A program made the translations under genes and the position numbers. From Streptomyces thermodiastaticus (GTDB lineage Bacteria; Actinomycetota; Actinomycetes; Streptomycetales; Streptomycetaceae), in assembly GCF_014656135.1 (NCBI RefSeq), contig NZ_BNBV01000021.1, forward strand, positions 60,652-124,651: a stretch of 64,000 nt of DNA, read 5' to 3'. Under the pieces are notes generated by a model, which saw nothing but the letters and a program-made list of their open reading frames with translations, made no database searches and was not told where the DNA came from. Shown here piece by piece: positions 1 to 8,352 of the stretch; the first letter of the stretch is position 1, and each line of letters opens with the position of its first letter.

Positions 1-455
1 CCGGTGAGCCCCTCGGCGGCGGGACCGCGCCACAGGCCGAGCGCCGAGCGCAGCAGCCGTACCGCCTCCGCATCGTCCCCTGCGGCCTCGGCCCGGGCGG
101 CCCGGTCCACCAAGGCGGTGAAGCGCCGCACGTCGACACGGTCTTCGGGAACGGTAAGGCGGTAGCCCTGACTCTCGGTGCTGATCACATCCGGCAATCC
201 GCCCTCGGCCAGCACGCGCCGCAGCCGGGAGACGCAGATCCTCAGCTGCACCTCCGCGGTCTGCGGAGCCCGGCCGCCCCAGATGCCGTCGATCAGCCGC
301 GCGCCGGTGATCGTCTTGCCGACGTCCAGCAGGAGCAGCGTGAGGAGCGTCTGCTGGCGGGCCCCCGCGACAGCGATCTCCTTACCTGCCGCAATGATTT
401 CCAGCGGGCCAAGGATATTGCAGGAAAACTCGCCGTCAGCGATGTCCGGTCGCAT
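1..455 (-). CDS. SARP/AfsR-family transcriptional activator, N-terminal part (cut by window edge)
   Basis: The reverse strand reads from an ATG at 455 without a stop to the window edge, giving 151 residues. The first ~90 residues form an OmpR-type winged helix, including 'LLLLDVGKTITGARLIDGIW' and 'LRICVSRLRRVL'. After the 'GYRLTVPEDRVDVRRF' strand the bacterial transcriptional activation domain begins, with 'EAVRLLRSALGLWRGPA'. This layout is that of Streptomyces antibiotic regulatory proteins, which bind direct heptamer repeats and recruit RNA polymerase to cluster promoters. The gene lies at the edge of the biosynthetic cluster and points away from it. Whether it carries an AfsR-like ATPase after the activation domain cannot be seen. 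It is probably a pathway activator; that role is inferred from position. Confidence 0.88.
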   Translation of the reverse strand, partial: MRPDIADGEFSCNILGPLEIIAAGKEIAVAGARQQTLLTLLLLDVGKTITGARLIDGIWGGRAPQTAEVQLRICVSRLRRVLAEGGLPDVISTESQGYRLTVPEDRVDVRRFTALVDRAARAEAAGDDAEAVRLLRSALGLWRGPAAEGLT

Positions 456-685
456 TCCACTCCCCCTCCTTGGCGATGCTTCGGGCGACGCAACGCTACC
501 CTGCTACCGGTCAGTAACAGCCTGTGACGAGCGCCATGAAAGAAAGTTGCGTGGCACGGTAAACCAGAGGGGCGGGTCGGGCAACGTGAAGTCGGGTGAG
601 GTGCAGGAAGAGCAATGCGCCGGTTGCCGAAATCCATATTCTGTGGACATAGTGTGCCGGTTCGGAAAAGGTGCCCGGCCGCGAC

Positions 686-2497
686 TCAGCCCAGCAGCCG
701 GGCCAGCTCGACCCGGGAGGCCACGCCCAGCTTCCGGAAGATCTGCCGCAGGTGGTAGTTGACGGTGTGCGGCGAGCACGACACCCGCGTCGCCACCTGC
801 TTGTTGGTCAGCCCCTGCGCGACCAGCCGCGCGATCCGGTGCTCGGCCGCCGTCAGCGTGCTTCCGGCCGGTGCGCCGGCCTGCTCCGGGCGGGCCGCGG
901 GCTCGGCACCGGCGGGCCGCTGCCGGCCCTGCGCGCTCTCCCGGAGCAGCGCTTCCAGGCGGGCCACGGCGGCGTGCGCGCCGATCGCGTGGTATCGCTC
1001 GGCCGCGGCCCGCAGATGGCGGCGCGCCATGCCGGTGTCGCGTCCGCGCCGGCCGAGCAGCAGCGTCCCCAGGTCCTCGCTCGCCGCGGCGGCGGCCCAG
1101 GGCGCCCGGTGCTCGGCCGCCGCGTGCTCCAGGGCGTCGGGGTCCTCGTGCAGCAGCCCCCGGGCATGGGTCGCGGCGGCGGCCAGGCCCGGGTGCGCGG
1201 GGTTCCGCTCCGCGAGCCGCTCGACGCGCCGGGCGACCGCGGCGGCCAGGGAGTTCTCCTCCGCGGCCAGGCTCAGCCGCACCAGCTGGGCCGCGGCTGC
1301 GGGGTCGCGCACGAACAGCGACGGCCTGGTGAGCAGATCGGGGTAGCGCTCCACCAGCAGGCCGACGGCGCCGCGCGCGTCCATGCCGGCCGTGGCCACC
1401 TGGAAGTCGGCCCAGGTGTGCCGCAGGGAGAGGAACGAGCCGGGCTGGGCGACGAGTTCCATCCGGGCCCGCCACACCTGGTCGGCGGCCTCGCCCCGCC
1501 GGCCGCGAGCCAGTGACAGCAGCGACAGCAGGGACAGGCCTTGCGAGGCGGTCAGCCGGGCGTGGGTGCGCTGGGCGAGCGAGACCCCGGAGGAGATCTC
1601 GGCCTCCGCGGCCTCGGTGCGGCCCGCCCCGAGCAGCAGCCGGCCCCGTACGATCGCCGCCTCGGCCCGGGCCCGCTGGTGCCCTGGGCGCTCGGCCAGC
1701 TCGCTCGTCCGTGTCAAAGCCGCCTCCGCCTCGGCGAACCGGCCGAGCTGGGTCAGCTTCACGGCCAGCGCGAGCGAGGAGTACGGGCGCCAGCCGGGCG
1801 GCAGGACGGCCTGGTCCGCAGCCAGCGCCTCGCGGGCGCACCGGAGCGCCTCGTCCAGATGTCCCGCCGCCCACTCCAGGTTGGACAGCACCACGGCGGC
1901 GACGACCGGGACGGCCCCCGGTCCGCCCGCCCGGACCATGGCCCGGGCGCGCTCCCGCCGCCCCTGCTCGTCAGGGCCGAACAGCGAGAGGACCCGGGAC
2001 GCCTCGGCCTGGGCGGACGCGGGGTCACCGGTGAGGGAGAAGCTCTCGGCCAGGGCCTGGTGGGCCGCCTCCGCGGTCCGCGGGTCCAGTGGGCCGCTCG
2101 GGTTGTCGTGCGACAGGAACAGGGCGGACACCAGGGCGTCCGGGGTCGCGTGCGCCTCCGTGGCCGGCTGCCCCGACGGCCGGGCGGCCTGTGCCCCGCG
2201 CAGCAGAGTCCGGCGCACCGGTGCCGGGATCCGGGCGTGCAGCGCCATACGGACGTCGCGGGACCGGAAGGCGAGGCGGTCACCGGAGAACCGGATGAGC
2301 CCGGCCTCGACCGTCTCCTCCAGGGCGGGCAGCATCGACAAGGTTGTCACCGACTGCAGCCGGGCGATCTCCTGCAAGGTGAACACATCGCCGACGAGCG
2401 CGGCTGCCTGGGCGAACTGCCAGGCGGACTCGGACAGTTCAGCGTAGACCGAGGCCGCCTCGAGTGGTGCTTCGTGGGGGACTGCGTGGTCCAGCAT
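686..2497 (-). CDS. LuxR-family (LAL-like) regulator lacking an ATPase domain
   Basis: About 603 residues from the ATG at 2497; the frame stays open upstream to 2689, but that stretch reads like intergenic DNA. The C-terminus is a LuxR helix-turn-helix: 'LTAAEHRIARLVAQGLTNKQ', then 'SPHTVNYHLRQIFRKLGVAS'. The middle is alpha-helical and TPR-like, as in the C-terminal half of LAL regulators. No Walker A or B motif of the usual N-terminal ATPase is present, so the protein resembles a LAL regulator that starts after the ATPase. It lies between the SARP gene and the exporter in the same direction, suggesting a cluster-specific regulator. The 263 bases upstream hold two unusual repeat structures, annotated separately. 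Confidence 0.85.
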   Translation of the reverse strand: MLDHAVPHEAPLEAASVYAELSESAWQFAQAAALVGDVFTLQEIARLQSVTTLSMLPALEETVEAGLIRFSGDRLAFRSRDVRMALHARIPAPVRRTLLRGAQAARPSGQPATEAHATPDALVSALFLSHDNPSGPLDPRTAEAAHQALAESFSLTGDPASAQAEASRVLSLFGPDEQGRRERARAMVRAGGPGAVPVVAAVVLSNLEWAAGHLDEALRCAREALAADQAVLPPGWRPYSSLALAVKLTQLGRFAEAEAALTRTSELAERPGHQRARAEAAIVRGRLLLGAGRTEAAEAEISSGVSLAQRTHARLTASQGLSLLSLLSLARGRRGEAADQVWRARMELVAQPGSFLSLRHTWADFQVATAGMDARGAVGLLVERYPDLLTRPSLFVRDPAAAAQLVRLSLAAEENSLAAAVARRVERLAERNPAHPGLAAAATHARGLLHEDPDALEHAAAEHRAPWAAAAASEDLGTLLLGRRGRDTGMARRHLRAAAERYHAIGAHAAVARLEALLRESAQGRQRPAGAEPAARPEQAGAPAGSTLTAAEHRIARLVAQGLTNKQVATRVSCSPHTVNYHLRQIFRKLGVASRVELARLLG

Positions 2498-2612
2498 GCG
2501 GGTTCCATCAGCTTCGCTCGGCCGAACTCCTGGGTCGTCCCGAGAGTCTGCGGGCCGGCGGGGAAGCCGGACAAGCCGGAACGGCCGTACCGGGCGCCGC
2601 GGATGCCGCGGT

Positions 2613-2641
2613 GATACGCCCGTGATACACGGCGGATACAC
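2613..2641. promoter_or_regulatory. Triple direct heptamer repeat, candidate SARP-binding site
   Basis: Three copies of GATACRC begin at 2613 (GATACGC), 2624 (GATACAC) and 2635 (GATACAC), exactly 11 bases apart with 4-base spacers. On the reverse strand this reads GTGTATC, GTGTATC, GCGTATC. SARP proteins are known to bind heptameric direct repeats with 11-base periodicity. The array lies about 116 bases upstream of the LuxR-type regulator's start. Binding by the SARP at the window's left end is inference. Confidence 0.5.
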
Positions 2642-2716
2642 GATCGTCACTGCGCACGGGCCACCGTGGTCACCCGATGCCGGCAGCACGGGGAGAACGA
2701 CACGGTGGCCCGGCGG

Positions 2717-2730
2717 GTTCGTATACGAAC
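2717..2730. promoter_or_regulatory. Perfect 14-base palindrome GTTCGTATACGAAC, candidate operator
   Basis: GTTCGTATACGAAC is a perfect palindrome between the stop of the exporter gene (2760) and the start of the LuxR-type regulator (2497). Its form is typical of operators for TetR-like dimers. No TetR gene is visible nearby, so the cognate protein is unknown. Confidence 0.45.
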
Positions 2731-2759
2731 AGGCGAACGGACGGACGGAGGAGCCCGTC

Positions 2760-4235
2760 TCACGCCTCGGCGGTCTTCTCCTGAGCGGCGATCCGCCGGA
2801 AGACCCCCATCATGCCCATCACGACCAGCACCATCGCCAGGCACACGGAGGTGGCCGTCACCATCGCGTCCGGGTAGCCGGTACCCGGCCTCTCGTCCCC
2901 CGCGACGGCGAAGAACACCGCACCGACGGCCGCGACGCCGGCCGAACTCGCGAACTGCTGCGCCGTGGTCAGCGCACCCGACGCCATGCCGGCCTTCTGC
3001 GGCGGCACGCGCAGCAGGGCCGCGCCGATCAGCGAGGGCAGGACGACACCGTTGCCGAGGCCGACCAGGCACAGGCAGCCGCAGATCCAGGCGACCTCGG
3101 AGTCCGCGCCGGCCGCCTGCACCCGCAGCAGCAGCGCCAGCAGCCCCAGGGCGATCACCGCAGAGCCCCCGATCAGAGCGTTCATGCCGAAACGGGCCGT
3201 CAGGCGCTTGCCCACCAGCGACGACACCATGTAGCTCGCCCCCATCGGCGTGAACGTCAGACCGGCTTCGACGGGGCTGAGCGAGAGGCCGCCCTGGAGC
3301 AGCAGTGTCAGCGTGAAGATGAAGCTGCCGAAGTAGATGTAGAAGGCCGCGCTCGCGATGATGCCGGCCCGGAACGACGAGCCGTGGAACAGCGTCAGGT
3401 CGAGTACGGGGGAGCCGCCGCGCGTCCCCAGCGCCCGCTCCCACCACAGGGTCAGCGCGCCGAGCAGCACACCGCCCGCCATGGACAGCCAGGTCCACAC
3501 CGGCCAGCCTGAGGAGTGACCGAGCGCCAGCGGCACCAGAAGCAGGGCGAGGGCGGCACTGAGGCCGACCGCGCCCACCGGGTCGAGGCCGGCGCCCCGG
3601 CCGGAGTGCGCCGGGGGCAGCACCCGCGGGGCACACAGCGCGACCAGCGTGCACACCGGCACGTTCACCAGGAAGATGACGCGCCAGCCCAGTCCCGCGA
3701 TGTCGGCGTCGAGCAGCAGCCCGCCGAAGAGCTGCCCGGCGATCGAGCCGATGCCCGCCGTCACGCCGTAGGCGGCGATCGCCCGGGGCCGCTCCGCCGG
3801 GGCGAACGTCGCCGTGATGGTCGCCAGCACCTGGGGCGCCATCAGCGCCGCGGTCAGCCCCTGGAGCAGCCGGGCCGCGATGAGCTGCCCCGGGCTCACG
3901 GCGATGCCGCACAGCAGCGAGGCGAGGCCGAACCCGGCCATACCGATCGTGAACAGCCGCCGGTGACCGTACAGGTCACCGAGCCGGCCGCCGGTGACCA
4001 TGCCGCTGGCGAGGGCGAACGCATAGCCGCCTACGATGAGTTCGAGGGCCGTGGCACCGGCCCCGAGGTCGCTTTGTAACGACGGCGCCGCCACGTTCAC
4101 GACGAAGAAGTCGAACTGGGTGACGAAGGTGCCCGCCAGCAGAACGGTGAGCATGGCCGCGGTGGACGCTCTGCGCGGTGACGTCCCGTCGGGCGTGTGG
4201 GTGTGCGCGCGGGTGGATGGAGCCGCTTCGGTCAT
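2760..4235 (-). CDS. MFS drug/metabolite exporter, DHA2 (14-TMS) type
   Basis: 491 residues from the ATG at 4235, which overlaps the thioesterase stop by the ATGA motif. It has many hydrophobic segments and the motif A-like loop 'GGRLGDLYGHRRLF' after the second helix, as in the EmrB/QacA (DHA2) drug:proton antiporters. It is the only transporter in the cluster, so it is the likely product exporter and possible self-resistance protein. Codon 53 (4077-4079, reverse strand) is TTA, a rare codon in Streptomyces that makes translation depend on the bldA tRNA. It is the last gene of a ligase-thioesterase-exporter operon with 4-base overlaps. Substrate identity is inference. Confidence 0.9.
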   Translation of the reverse strand: MTEAAPSTRAHTHTPDGTSPRRASTAAMLTVLLAGTFVTQFDFFVVNVAAPSLQSDLGAGATALELIVGGYAFALASGMVTGGRLGDLYGHRRLFTIGMAGFGLASLLCGIAVSPGQLIAARLLQGLTAALMAPQVLATITATFAPAERPRAIAAYGVTAGIGSIAGQLFGGLLLDADIAGLGWRVIFLVNVPVCTLVALCAPRVLPPAHSGRGAGLDPVGAVGLSAALALLLVPLALGHSSGWPVWTWLSMAGGVLLGALTLWWERALGTRGGSPVLDLTLFHGSSFRAGIIASAAFYIYFGSFIFTLTLLLQGGLSLSPVEAGLTFTPMGASYMVSSLVGKRLTARFGMNALIGGSAVIALGLLALLLRVQAAGADSEVAWICGCLCLVGLGNGVVLPSLIGAALLRVPPQKAGMASGALTTAQQFASSAGVAAVGAVFFAVAGDERPGTGYPDAMVTATSVCLAMVLVVMGMMGVFRRIAAQEKTAEA

Positions 4236-4693
4236 CTTTTTCCTCGTTGCATGCGCTGAGCGGTGTTGGGGGCAACGGTGATCCGCGCGGTGCACGTACG
4301 CCGGCCCGCCTCATCGGTGATCACCACATCGTACGAGGCAAGGGTCGGCCCGAGGGCCAGTGCGGTCGCCACCGCGGTCACCACACCGCTGCGCACCGGC
4401 CGGTGGTGCGTGGCGTTGACATCGACCCCGAGGGCGATATGGCCACCGCCCGCGTGCATGGCCGCGCCGATGGACCCGAGGGTCTCGGCGAGCACCACGG
4501 ACGCGCCCCCGTGCAGCATGCCGTACAACTGCTTGTTGCCGTTCACCGGCATGGTGGCGACGAGCCGTTCGGGCGACGCCTCGACCAGCTCGATGCCCAT
4601 GCGCGCGGCGAGGGTCTCGGGGCCGCCGGGCCGGGTGATCCACGCCGACAGGTCGGCGCTCTCGTCCGGCCCGGCGGCGGAGGACTGGGTCAT
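4232..4693 (-). CDS. Hotdog-fold acyl/aroyl thioesterase (PaaI/EntH-like)
   Basis: 153 residues with the hallmark 'LHGGASVVLAETLGSIGAAM' segment; the Glu in 'LAE' sits where the catalytic acid lies in the 4-hydroxybenzoyl-CoA thioesterase/YdiI/EntH group. It is flanked by ATGA overlaps with the ligase (upstream) and exporter (downstream), so it is translated from the same message. Family members hydrolyse aryl- or acyl-CoA and, like EntH, clear mis-primed carrier proteins. Here it could release the final product or proofread the ACPs. A dehydratase role, also possible for hotdog folds, is less likely because the motif is thioesterase-like. Confidence 0.87.
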   Translation of the reverse strand: MTQSSAAGPDESADLSAWITRPGGPETLAARMGIELVEASPERLVATMPVNGNKQLYGMLHGGASVVLAETLGSIGAAMHAGGGHIALGVDVNATHHRPVRSGVVTAVATALALGPTLASYDVVITDEAGRRTCTARITVAPNTAQRMQRGKR

Positions 4694-6378
4694 CGGGCCG
4701 CCGCTTCCTTCGTCTCGGTGGCGAACCGGCCGGTGGCCGAGGCCGTGTAGGCGTCGAGGTCCGCGTACTTCTCCCGTAGCTTGCGCTTGAGCACCTTGCC
4801 GGTGGGGCCGGTCGGGATGGCGGCCTCGTCGAGGGCCGTCTCCAGCAGCGCCAGCGGCGGCTGGCCGGCTTCGCGCAGCGCCGCGTTGGCCCGTGCCAGC
4901 AGCTCGGCCGGGTCCGCGTCGGCGGGCGCCCGGACCACCGCCACCGGCACCTGGACGCCCGCGCGCCCTCCCGCGGCCACCGCGCAGTCCGCCGCCTCCG
5001 GCAGGGCGAGCAGCAGGATCTCCTCCATCAGCACCGAGTAGCCGGCGCCCTCGGGGGTGTGGATCGTGTCCACCGCGCGGTCCACATGGAAGAAGTCCTC
5101 GCCCTTCCGGTAGGCGAGATCACCCGACAGCCAGTAACCGGCAAGCTTGCTGCGGTAGTACGTGTCGGCGTCGTTCCAGTACCCCGGGATGACGGACTTG
5201 CTGCGCAGCCCGAACAGGCCGACCTCGCCGTCGGCGGCCGGGGTGCCGTCCTCGCGCAGCACCGCGACCTCGCCGGCCGGCACCGGGTTGCCCAGGAAGC
5301 GGGGGCGCGGCGGGGTGTCCTGGGTGACATAGCGGCGCAGCGTCGCCCAGCCCAGCTCCGACGATCCGAGGCCGTCGCTGAAGACCGAGCCCGGCCGGCG
5401 CTCGCCGTCCACCACATGGTGGCCGTACCGGATCAGCTTGCGGATGTGCGCGTCGTGCGCCGAGTCACCGGTGTTCTGCCACTCCCGGACCGAGGCGAAG
5501 TCCTCCGGGTCCAGCTCCATGGAGGCCAGCTCCGAGTACGTCTGGTTGAACGCCAGGATGCGGGTCGGACGGTGCTCCCGGGCACCCCGCGCCACCCCGG
5601 GCCCGGTCTGGTCGGAAAAGGAGATCAGCGGCAGGCCGCACAGCAGCGAGTAGAAGGTGTACGCGATCGCCGACGAGTGCGACTGCGGCACCGCCGACAG
5701 CATCACCGTCGGGTCCTCCGGCACGGACAGCCGCCAGCCCGGACCGGCCAGGCTCTGCCGGTGCGCCCAGATGACCGGCTTCGGGGTGCCGGTGGTGCCG
5801 GAGGAGTGGCACAGGAACACCGGGTCGTCGTCGCCGTGCCGGTACAGCGCCCGGTCGGGCAGGCTCCGCCGGCCGAGGACCCGCACGTCGTCGGCGGTGA
5901 CGGTCCAGCGCAGCGTCCCCAGCTTCTCCTGGCGGCCGTCCAGCAGTGCCAGGTGAGCCGCGTCGGTGTACAGCCCGACCGGGTCGGTGCGCGCCATCAG
6001 ACCGAGGGCCGGCTCCGGGTCCATGCGCCCGTTGACGAGCAGCGGTATCGCGCCGATCCGGGCCAGGGCCGCCAGATGGACCTGGTCGTCGAAGGAGTCC
6101 TCGATGTAGACCGCGACCCGGTCGCTGCGCCGCACCCCGCGGTCCCAGTAGAACGACGCCCAGGACTCGGCCAGTTCGTCGAGCTGCCGCAGATTGAATT
6201 CCGACTGCGGCACACCGTCGACATTCATGACCGGGCGATCGGCCACAAGGCAGGTCAGGTCCGGATGCGGACTGAATTCGAGCGCCTTTCTCCACGCATT
6301 CCCGCCGCCCACGGACGTGTCTTCGTAAATGCGCCGGCGGGCGTCCTGATCGAGCATGGATCGCGTCGTGAGCGGCAT
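4690..6378 (-). CDS. Adenylate-forming acyl/aryl-CoA (or ACP) ligase
   Basis: 562 residues from the ATG at 6378, chosen because AGGTGA lies just upstream; an in-frame ATG at 6432 has no such site. ANL-superfamily motifs are clear: P-loop 'CHSSGTTGTPKPVIWAHR', an 'SGDLAYR' hinge-region motif, and the C-terminal 'PTGPTGKVLKRKLR' with the adenylation lysine. It is stand-alone, without a carrier domain. First gene of a three-gene operon with thioesterase and exporter, divergent from the main operon. The likely substrate is either the 3-hydroxyanthranilate unit or an acyl chain; the sequence does not decide. Confidence 0.88.
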   Translation of the reverse strand: MPLTTRSMLDQDARRRIYEDTSVGGGNAWRKALEFSPHPDLTCLVADRPVMNVDGVPQSEFNLRQLDELAESWASFYWDRGVRRSDRVAVYIEDSFDDQVHLAALARIGAIPLLVNGRMDPEPALGLMARTDPVGLYTDAAHLALLDGRQEKLGTLRWTVTADDVRVLGRRSLPDRALYRHGDDDPVFLCHSSGTTGTPKPVIWAHRQSLAGPGWRLSVPEDPTVMLSAVPQSHSSAIAYTFYSLLCGLPLISFSDQTGPGVARGAREHRPTRILAFNQTYSELASMELDPEDFASVREWQNTGDSAHDAHIRKLIRYGHHVVDGERRPGSVFSDGLGSSELGWATLRRYVTQDTPPRPRFLGNPVPAGEVAVLREDGTPAADGEVGLFGLRSKSVIPGYWNDADTYYRSKLAGYWLSGDLAYRKGEDFFHVDRAVDTIHTPEGAGYSVLMEEILLLALPEAADCAVAAGGRAGVQVPVAVVRAPADADPAELLARANAALREAGQPPLALLETALDEAAIPTGPTGKVLKRKLREKYADLDAYTASATGRFATETKEAAAR

Positions 6379-6472
6379 GTTCACCTGGCCTTGGTCGGGT
6401 GCAGGGAGACGCGCGGCGAGGGGGCGCGCCACGTCGGTGACGACGGTAGACGCCGGCCCTTGGCGGCCGTAA

Positions 6473-6514
6473 CTACTCGAACGAGTAGGTGAGTCGGTGG
6501 GGCGCCTACTCGTT
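6473..6514. promoter_or_regulatory. Palindrome CTACTCG-AA-CGAGTAG plus half-site in divergent promoter
   Basis: A perfect 16-base palindrome lies at 6473-6488 in the 201-base region between the divergent ligase and ACP-ligase starts. The left arm CTACTCG recurs at 6506-6512, exactly 33 bases (three helical turns) on, followed by TT. One protein bound here could control both operons. Regulator unknown; a TetR/MarR-type dimer would fit the palindrome and a SARP would fit the in-phase direct repeat. Confidence 0.5.
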
Positions 6515-6579
6515 CGCGCGGTGTGCGGGCACCAACTGCCGGGCTAGCTTCTCGGACATCGGCAGAAGGGAATCCGCCA

Positions 6580-8352
6580 GTGACCACGCAGAGGAACCTC
6601 GCGAGCGAAAAGCTACGCGAGATCGTGGCGACAGTTCTGGAACTGGAACCGTCCGAAGTGGGCGAGTCCGCCCCCTGGGTGGATGAACTCGGCATGGCGT
6701 CCCTCGAAAAGGTCGAGGCCATCACACGCATTCAGGAGACCTTCGGCACCGCCCTGACACCGCAGCAGGCGGCGGCGATCGGCTCGGTGGCCGACGCGCT
6801 CGCCGTCCTCGCCCCGGAGGACGCCGCGGCCGGGCAGGCCGCCCTGGTCGGGCGTCTGGTGCGGCACCGGATCGACGCCGGAGAGGGTGACCGGACAGCC
6901 TACATCGACCCTGACGTGGGCCGGGTGTCATACACCGGGCTGTACGCGGCGGCCCGTGACTACGCCGCCGAGCTGCGTGCGACGGGCGTCCGGCCCGGGG
7001 AGCGCGGCGTGGTGATCGCCGAGGACTCCGTGGCCACGGTGGCAGCGGTCCTCGGTCACTGGTGGCTCGGTTCCGTGCCGGTCGTGGTGAGCCCGCTCCT
7101 CGACGACGCCGACATCGCCTTCGCGGTCGAGGACTGCGGGGCCCGCGTGGTGCACGTCGACGGCTCCGACGCCAAGCGCGCCGCCCTGCATGAAACGCTC
7201 GCGCACCTCCCGCGCGTCGACGGCGAGGACACCCGCCGCAGGATGTCGGAAGGCCGCGCGCCCGCCGACGACATCCCGCCGCCGCACACCGGGCCCGCCG
7301 ACGCCGAGGCCCTCGTGCAGTACACCTCCGGCAGCACCGGCACCCCCAAGGGCGTACGGCACTCGGCGGCCGGTCTGCTGGCCATGATCGACGGCTTCGG
7401 CGGCGTCCTGGGGCTGCGCCCCGACGACACGCTGTTGACCACCGCCCGTCTCTCCTTCGGCTACGGCTTCGGCAACGCGGTGCTCTGTGTCCTCGCGGCC
7501 GGCGCGAGCGCGGCCCTGATCCGCGGAGCCGTCGACCCGTACACCGCGGCCGAGGCCCTCGCCACCCACCGGCCCACCGTCTTCTGCTCCGTACCCCGGC
7601 TCTACGCCGCCCTGACCCAGCTGCCCGGCCAGGACAGCGCCGCGTACGACGCCGTACGGCTGTGCACCACGGCCGGGGAGAACTGCCCGCCGGCGCTCGC
7701 CGAGCGCATCCGGGCGGCCTTCGGCGCCCCGCTCGTGAACTGCTTCGGCGCCACCGAACTCATGCACGTCGCCCTGGTCGCACCGGCCGACCGCACACCC
7801 GAGGGTGCGCTCGGCTTCCCCGTCCCCGGGGTCCGGGCCACCGTCCGCGACACCGACGGCACCGAACTGCCCGACGGGCAGGAGGGCCGTCTGCACATCG
7901 CCGGCCCCACCGTCGCCCTCGGCTACGTCAACCGGGCCGAGGCCGAGCGGGCGGCCTTCGCCGACGGCGGCGCCTACACCGGCGACCTGGTACGGCGCGC
8001 CCCGGACGGCTCCTTCGCCTACCTGTGCCGGACCGACGACATCCTCAACATCGGCGGCTACAAGGTGGTTCCGGCCGAGATCGAGGGCGTCCTGCGCGCC
8101 GTCGAGGGTGTCGCGGCCTGCGCGGTCGTCGCCGGCCGCGACGCCGACGGCCTGGAGCAGGCGGTGGCCTGCGTCCAGCCGGCGGACGGTGCCGACCCGG
8201 CCCGGGTGCGCCGCGCCGTGATCAGCGCCGCGCGGCGCGGGTTGCCCGCGCACAAGCGGCCCTCCCGGGTGGAGCTGTTTCCCGAACTGCCGACGACCGC
8301 CAGCGGCAAGACCGCGGCCCACACCCTGCGCACCCGGGTGGCCGAGATATGA
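6580..8352 (+). CDS. ACP-adenylate ligase fusion (carrier-protein loading enzyme)
   Basis: 590 residues from GTG 6580, preceded by AGAAGGGA. Residues ~5-85 are an acyl carrier domain with the phosphopantetheine serine Ser41 in 'LGMAS', where most ACPs have 'DS', so the Asp before the Ser is Ala. Residues ~100-590 are an ANL ligase with P-loop 'YTSGSTGTPKGVRHS', 'GGYKVVPAEIEGVL' and catalytic-lysine segment 'TTASGKTAAHTLR'. The architecture suggests activation and self-loading of a starter. It heads the ten-gene biosynthetic operon and overlaps the ketosynthase by ATGA. Substrate (aminobenzoate or acyl) is inference. Confidence 0.88.
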   Translation: MTTQRNLASEKLREIVATVLELEPSEVGESAPWVDELGMASLEKVEAITRIQETFGTALTPQQAAAIGSVADALAVLAPEDAAAGQAALVGRLVRHRIDAGEGDRTAYIDPDVGRVSYTGLYAAARDYAAELRATGVRPGERGVVIAEDSVATVAAVLGHWWLGSVPVVVSPLLDDADIAFAVEDCGARVVHVDGSDAKRAALHETLAHLPRVDGEDTRRRMSEGRAPADDIPPPHTGPADAEALVQYTSGSTGTPKGVRHSAAGLLAMIDGFGGVLGLRPDDTLLTTARLSFGYGFGNAVLCVLAAGASAALIRGAVDPYTAAEALATHRPTVFCSVPRLYAALTQLPGQDSAAYDAVRLCTTAGENCPPALAERIRAAFGAPLVNCFGATELMHVALVAPADRTPEGALGFPVPGVRATVRDTDGTELPDGQEGRLHIAGPTVALGYVNRAEAERAAFADGGAYTGDLVRRAPDGSFAYLCRTDDILNIGGYKVVPAEIEGVLRAVEGVAACAVVAGRDADGLEQAVACVQPADGADPARVRRAVISAARRGLPAHKRPSRVELFPELPTTASGKTAAHTLRTRVAEI

